This document shows positions 44,115 through 47,575 of a DNA stretch of 47,575 bases, one piece after another. The notes beneath the pieces were generated by a model. The model did not search any database. It was not told the DNA's origin and saw nothing but the letters and a program-made list of their open reading frames with translations. The stretch comes from Euryarchaeota archaeon UBA439 (GTDB lineage Archaea; Thermoplasmatota; Poseidoniia; Poseidoniales; Thalassarchaeaceae), in contig DANB01000034.1 in the NCBI GenBank assembly GCA_002497245.1, forward strand, positions 1 to 47,575, read 5' to 3'. Numbering within the stretch: the first letter of the stretch is position 1; each line of letters begins with the position of its first letter. A program made the position numbers and the translations under genes.

Positions 44115-45308
44115 TTATCTTAGTTCGTTTATCATATTCATAAAGTCAGGATGAGTGACGTTTATTATTTCCACATCATCTATTTCAGCTCCACAGTATG
44201 TTGCTAAAATTACTGCTGTCATAGCTAATCTATGATCCATATGTGTTTTTATAATCTTTTCAGGTCTTTTTGGTAAATCTTTCCCAAGTAATATAATTCC
44301 ATCTTTTTTTGATTCACATTTCATAGAAAATCCATTTAATAGTTCACATGTTTTAATTATTCTATCTGATTCTTTACCTTTGCTGTGCTCAACTCCGATA
44401 ATCTCCCCCCCATTTGAAATAGCCATTAAGGCTGCTGAAGGTGTAATTATATCACTTGCATTTATGAGATCTAACATTTTAAGTCCTGGTATTTCTAAAT
44501 TCTCAAGGATTGATGATAGTAGATTATCAGAATCATCTTTCTGTATCTTAACTTGTAAATTTTCATGTAATTTATCCAGTAATATAGCCATTGGATAGAG
44601 ACTTATTTCACTTGGAATCTTCACTTTACCAGGTGACTTCACATTCCAACTAAATAATTCTATAGAATCCTCTTTTAATTCGGCTTTGAACCCCCATTTT
44701 CTTGCTAAATCAATTGTCAATTTTAAGTACCCTTTACTAACTCTTTTACCTAATAATTTCACACATATTTTCTCCTTAAAATCAGAAGAAGACAGTATCA
44801 GAGCAGTTATTGGTTGACTTGACTTTGAAACATCTATTTCTAAATTGTTCTGAAGTTTCATTGGTCCTTTGATTGTACAGGGAAAACTATCTCCTGAAAC
44901 TTCACAGCCCATTTCTCTGAGACATTCAGCCAATTCAGTATTACTTCTTTTTCGTAGTGATATATCTCCATCTATTGTAACTTCAGATTCGAACGTTGCG
45001 GCAATCACACTCATTATTTTAGCAACTGTACCTGAGTTTCCACAATTTATATTCTGTTTTGGTGCAATTAAGCCATTTTTTGGAGGCTCTATTGTCCATT
45101 TCCCAAGCTCTTTTTTTATTTTCACACCCATTAATTCCAAACAATTACTCATTGAAATTATATCATCTCCAGGAGTGCCATCAAAAATTATTTCTGTATT
45201 AGTTATTGATTTCGATGCAAGCATCAATTCTCTAATCATATGACTTTTAGAAGGAGGTAATCTATATTCAAAAACTCCTTTTGGAGTCATAGGTTCAATC
45301 CGTTCCAC
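44115..45308 (-). CDS. aroA: 3-phosphoshikimate 1-carboxyvinyltransferase (EPSP synthase)
   Basis: AroA joins phosphoenolpyruvate to shikimate 3-phosphate in aromatic amino acid synthesis. The 397-residue protein has LPPSKSHMIREL with the substrate lysine, INCGNSGTVAKIM, the SSQPITALILSS substrate loop, an aspartate in ASDIITPSAAL, GKESDRI, and THMDHRLAMTAVILA near the end. It is slightly shorter than bacterial forms and very lysine-rich. The start at 45308 is a GTG; an ATG at 45290 would remove six residues, and neither has a good Shine-Dalgarno. No other shikimate genes are in the window. Confidence 0.92.
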   Translation of the reverse strand: MERIEPMTPKGVFEYRLPPSKSHMIRELMLASKSITNTEIIFDGTPGDDIISMSNCLELMGVKIKKELGKWTIEPPKNGLIAPKQNINCGNSGTVAKIMSVIAATFESEVTIDGDISLRKRSNTELAECLREMGCEVSGDSFPCTIKGPMKLQNNLEIDVSKSSQPITALILSSSDFKEKICVKLLGKRVSKGYLKLTIDLARKWGFKAELKEDSIELFSWNVKSPGKVKIPSEISLYPMAILLDKLHENLQVKIQKDDSDNLLSSILENLEIPGLKMLDLINASDIITPSAALMAISNGGEIIGVEHSKGKESDRIIKTCELLNGFSMKCESKKDGIILLGKDLPKRPEKIIKTHMDHRLAMTAVILATYCGAEIDDVEIINVTHPDFMNMINELR

Positions 45309-45344
45309 ATTCTTCGATAGTTGGGTAGTTGTTGAATACTTTTG

Positions 45345-46196
45345 TCAAGACTCCACTTTTCTGATAGTTTCTCCAAAGTCACTTTTCCCATCCCAAGCTC
45401 TAGCTCTTTCTTCAATTTGGTTAATTTTCATTTCTTCTTTAATGTCTCCCCCTCTTAATTTAACCAAATTATTTCTACTGAGTAATTTCGGGCTTAAACC
45501 TGGTAATATCACTCCAATTGCACGGGGAATTCTCCCCGGATATACGTCGTTAACATGTGATGCAATATTTGTAGTACAATTGTTGAATATACTGTTATAA
45601 AACTCAGGTTTCTCATGTAGTTTGTTTGTTCTTCTCAGATATGATTCCAGCATCCTGCATTGGTTACCTTCTCCCAAAATAACAGCTTCGAAGAGATGTG
45701 TTTCTGATTTTCTACATCTACTCCTCACACCAATTACATCTTCTTCAGTAGCCCATACATACATTATCTCAAACTCTCTTAATAGCCCTTTTACTGGGCT
45801 AAATCTTTCTCCGGGTTCTCTTCTGATTTCTATTGAGCATGATATTCTTTCCCCATTTTCAAACTCAAAACTCAGTAAAGTATGTGCAACGGGTCTTCTT
45901 GTAGGGTAAAAATATTCTAATATTAACCATATTTTAGTACATTCAGATATCTTAAATTTCTTTTCTATCCAGCTTTCATCGTAGTCTTTAGTAGTTCTCC
46001 AATTAAAATTTCTGACATTTTTTAATAACACCTCATCTCCTTTTATTTCTGCATGTGCCGTAAATTTATTTTCATTTACCCAAGAGAGATCATTAGATGG
46101 AGTCAAATGCCTTATTCTAGACCACACCCAAAATATCAGAATTGTGGCAGCAAATAGCAGAACTAAAGCGATACCAGCTAGGTAATTCATGGCCAT
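45345..46196 (-). CDS. Membrane-anchored DUF4105 (Lnb N-terminal domain)-like protein
   Basis: The 283-residue protein has one N-terminal membrane helix (LAGIALVLLFAATILIFWVW) and an outer domain with the DUF4105 pattern. That pattern includes KNVRNFNWRTTKDYDESW, ARRP/VAHTLLSFEFENGERISCSIEIRREPGERFSPVKGLLREFEI, and EFYNSIFNNCTTNIASHV with the conserved cysteine. In bacteria the family includes the Bdellovibrio lipoprotein N-acyl transferase Lnb, but most members are uncharacterised. ATG 46196 (or 46190) is chosen because a longer frame would run through tRNA-Ser. It lies between aroA and that tRNA, all on the minus strand. Confidence 0.7.
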   Translation of the reverse strand: MAMNYLAGIALVLLFAATILIFWVWSRIRHLTPSNDLSWVNENKFTAHAEIKGDEVLLKNVRNFNWRTTKDYDESWIEKKFKISECTKIWLILEYFYPTRRPVAHTLLSFEFENGERISCSIEIRREPGERFSPVKGLLREFEIMYVWATEEDVIGVRSRCRKSETHLFEAVILGEGNQCRMLESYLRRTNKLHEKPEFYNSIFNNCTTNIASHVNDVYPGRIPRAIGVILPGLSPKLLSRNNLVKLRGGDIKEEMKINQIEERARAWDGKSDFGETIRKVES

Positions 46197-46235
46197 GCTG
46201 AGTATGATGTCAACAAGAAACCTCCTATCATTTAA

Positions 46236-46322
46236 TGGCGCGGCAGGGGAGATTCGAACTCCCGAGGTGAAACACCACTGGATTAGCAATCCAGCGCAAT
46301 GGCCAGGCTATGCGACTGCCGC
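46236..46322 (-). tRNA. tRNA-Ser (anticodon GCT), CCA encoded
   Basis: The minus strand folds as a type II tRNA. The acceptor stem is GCGGCAG/CTGCCGC with discriminator G and a genome-encoded CCA (46236-46238). The anticodon stem is CTGGA/TCCAG around loop TTGCTAA, with anticodon GCT at 46285-46287. A long variable arm and a T arm with GTTCGAATC follow. The long variable arm and discriminator G fit archaeal serine tRNA for AGC/AGU codons. There is no intron. Confidence 0.96.
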
Positions 46323-46368
46323 AATGGCCATCCGAGTTTTGACTATGGCTTAAGCGGAACGGTGTATC

Positions 46369-47575
46369 TCATTCCTCTTCATCTAAAGAATCATCTTCAT
46401 TCTTCTCTTCAATAAGTTCACTAGGTAAGCGTGCTACGAATATAATTTCATCATTATAACCAGTTTTATCTTTATTTCTTAATTCCATAATCCTAGTCCC
46501 TTTAGCAACTTTCCCCCTAGTTTCCTTTGTTTGATTAGCGGCCAATCTAATCATCATTCCTGACTTTGTCAGCATGAATAATTGATCTGATAGGTTAGGT
46601 ATTTGTCTAACACTAATTATTTCATCGCCTTCATTGAGGGACATAGTACGAACACCTTTGGTTCCTCTATTTGTTTTTCTATATCCATCTCTTTCATAGA
46701 CCTCTTCTCCATTTTCATCAACAATTTTACGTCCATCTTCATCATATTGGCTTATCATTTGGCCAGACCCCAATCTTGTTCTTTTTGCCATACCAAACTT
46801 AGAAATTGTCAATACATTATTCTCGAAATTATCGGATACAATCATCCCAATTACTCTATCTTCTCCGCTTAATTTCATTCCACTAACGCCTTGGCTTACT
46901 CTACCTTGTACTCTAACTGTGTGTGTAGTAATTATTTCACCAGTATTTGGGTCTTCTCTAGTTTTTATCTCTGAAGGCATAAATCTGCAAGCATACCCTT
47001 GTGCAGACACCAAAACTACATGATCAGTATCTTTTGAAGCCCGTACTGAAATAAGGCTGTCATTGTCCCCTTCAGCAAACTTTATTGCATATTTTCCATT
47101 CTTATTTATCTTAACATATTCTGAAAGATTGCTACGTTTTATTCTTCCATTCTTTGTAGCAAACATCAAGTAATTTCCACTAGGTTCTTCTAAAAGATCT
47201 TTAGATATCGGGAGTAATGAAATTATATTTTCATCTTCTCTTAAGCTCCCTAGGACATTTCTGATATGTCCTCCTCTAGAGAGTCTACTTCCTTGAGGAG
47301 TTTCCCAAGCCTTTAATCCATAAACTCTGCCCTGATCTGTAAAAATTAGTAATCTATCTTTACTAAAACATGTAACGATTAACTGTGGTGTATCTTCATC
47401 CTTTGTTGTAACGCCTCTAAGTCCCTTACCTCCTCTATTTTGTACTCTGAAACTTTCTACTGGCAAATGTCTAATGTAATTATCTTCTGATAATGTAATT
47501 GCAATCGCCCTCTCTTCGATTAAATCTTCTCTGTCCATAGAAAGAGGCATAGGGTCAATGAATGAACGCCTTTCA
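46369..47575 (-). CDS. gyrA: DNA gyrase subunit A, C-terminal part (5' end beyond window)
   Basis: The frame is open to the right edge, giving about 402 codons of the DNA-wrapping beta-pinwheel domain. It includes the junction MDREDLIEERAIAITLSEDNYIRHLP, a GyrA-box-like QNRGGKG, and repeated blades with VTCFSKDRLLIFTDQGRVYGLKAW and LMFATKNGRIKRSNLSEY. Later blades contain SGMMIRL, and the protein ends in an acidic tail (EEKNEDDSLDEEE). The QxRGGKG box indicates true gyrase (negative supercoiling) rather than topoisomerase IV. The ATG at 47550 is internal, not the start. Gyrase is bacterial in origin but widespread in euryarchaea of this kind. Confidence 0.95.
   Translation of the reverse strand, partial: ERRSFIDPMPLSMDREDLIEERAIAITLSEDNYIRHLPVESFRVQNRGGKGLRGVTTKDEDTPQLIVTCFSKDRLLIFTDQGRVYGLKAWETPQGSRLSRGGHIRNVLGSLREDENIISLLPISKDLLEEPSGNYLMFATKNGRIKRSNLSEYVKINKNGKYAIKFAEGDNDSLISVRASKDTDHVVLVSAQGYACRFMPSEIKTREDPNTGEIITTHTVRVQGRVSQGVSGMKLSGEDRVIGMIVSDNFENNVLTISKFGMAKRTRLGSGQMISQYDEDGRKIVDENGEEVYERDGYRKTNRGTKGVRTMSLNEGDEIISVRQIPNLSDQLFMLTKSGMMIRLAANQTKETRGKVAKGTRIMELRNKDKTGYNDEIIFVARLPSELIEEKNEDDSLDEEE

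Noticed and set aside
46190..46289. N-terminal extension of the DUF4105 gene
   Set aside because: The extra codons run into tRNA-Ser; the membrane helix follows directly after ATG 46190/46196.
46369..47550. Stand-alone GyrA C-terminal domain protein starting at ATG 47550
   Set aside because: The frame stays open upstream to the window edge and continues the expected GyrA linker.

Overview
The window looks like a piece of an AT-rich euryarchaeal chromosome, most likely from the marine, Thermoplasmata-related lineages (Marine Group II/Poseidoniales, or possibly Marine Group III). Archaeal hallmarks are eS6, L10e, aIF2-gamma, Dph2, Orc1/Cdc6, an RPA with its COG3390 partner, a complete A-type ATPase, geranylgeranyl reductase and a DUF357 protein. 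These are mixed with bacterial-type genes: RNase PH, MogA, NadB, class II HMG-CoA reductase, SMC-ScpA-ScpB, MutS-MutL and the GyrA C-terminal domain. The lineage is inferred from this gene mix; no rRNA gene is present to confirm it.

Layout. Positions 1-1276 (minus) carry mog followed by a bacterial-type RNase PH that runs off the left edge. Positions 1516-4163 (plus) carry RPA and its partner, meeting a convergent protein with three SAP-like motifs. A HemC-like pseudoenzyme (5225-6250, minus) shares a divergent promoter region, containing a 17-bp palindrome, with a lipid operon (prenyltransferase and geranylgeranyl reductase, 6352-8461); a UbiE-like methyltransferase faces that operon tail to tail. 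Positions 9317-17907 are the A-ATPase operon in the order H-I-K-E-C-F-A-B-D. It is followed by an inactive-looking site-2-protease homologue fused to a large extracytoplasmic domain, a ketopantoate reductase-like gene and a convergent nadB. Positions 23181-28710 are smc-scpA-scpB, then class II HMG-CoA reductase on the minus strand.

The longest gap (30018-30387) is AT-rich and holds at least five copies of an AAGCGTTAAT-type repeat plus degenerate copies. It precedes a degenerate Orc/Cdc6-like AAA+ protein with a C-terminal winged helix. This is the best candidate for an undescribed control region, either a replication origin or an autoregulatory operator. Next, mostly on the minus strand, come an information-processing block (PIN protein, aIF2-gamma and eS6; orc1; dph2, hpt and L10e) and an EamA transporter. 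The eS6 and L10e promoters share an unusual motif between TATA box and start. Then follow mutS-mutL (plus) and, on the minus strand, aroA, a membrane-anchored DUF4105/Lnb-like protein, tRNA-Ser(GCT), and the 3' part of gyrA running off the right edge.

Genes are tightly packed, often with stop codons overlapping by 4 nt, and start signals are of two kinds. Genes at the head of a unit often look leaderless. Internal genes usually have GGAGG or GGTGA Shine-Dalgarno sequences, several of them before TTG start codons.
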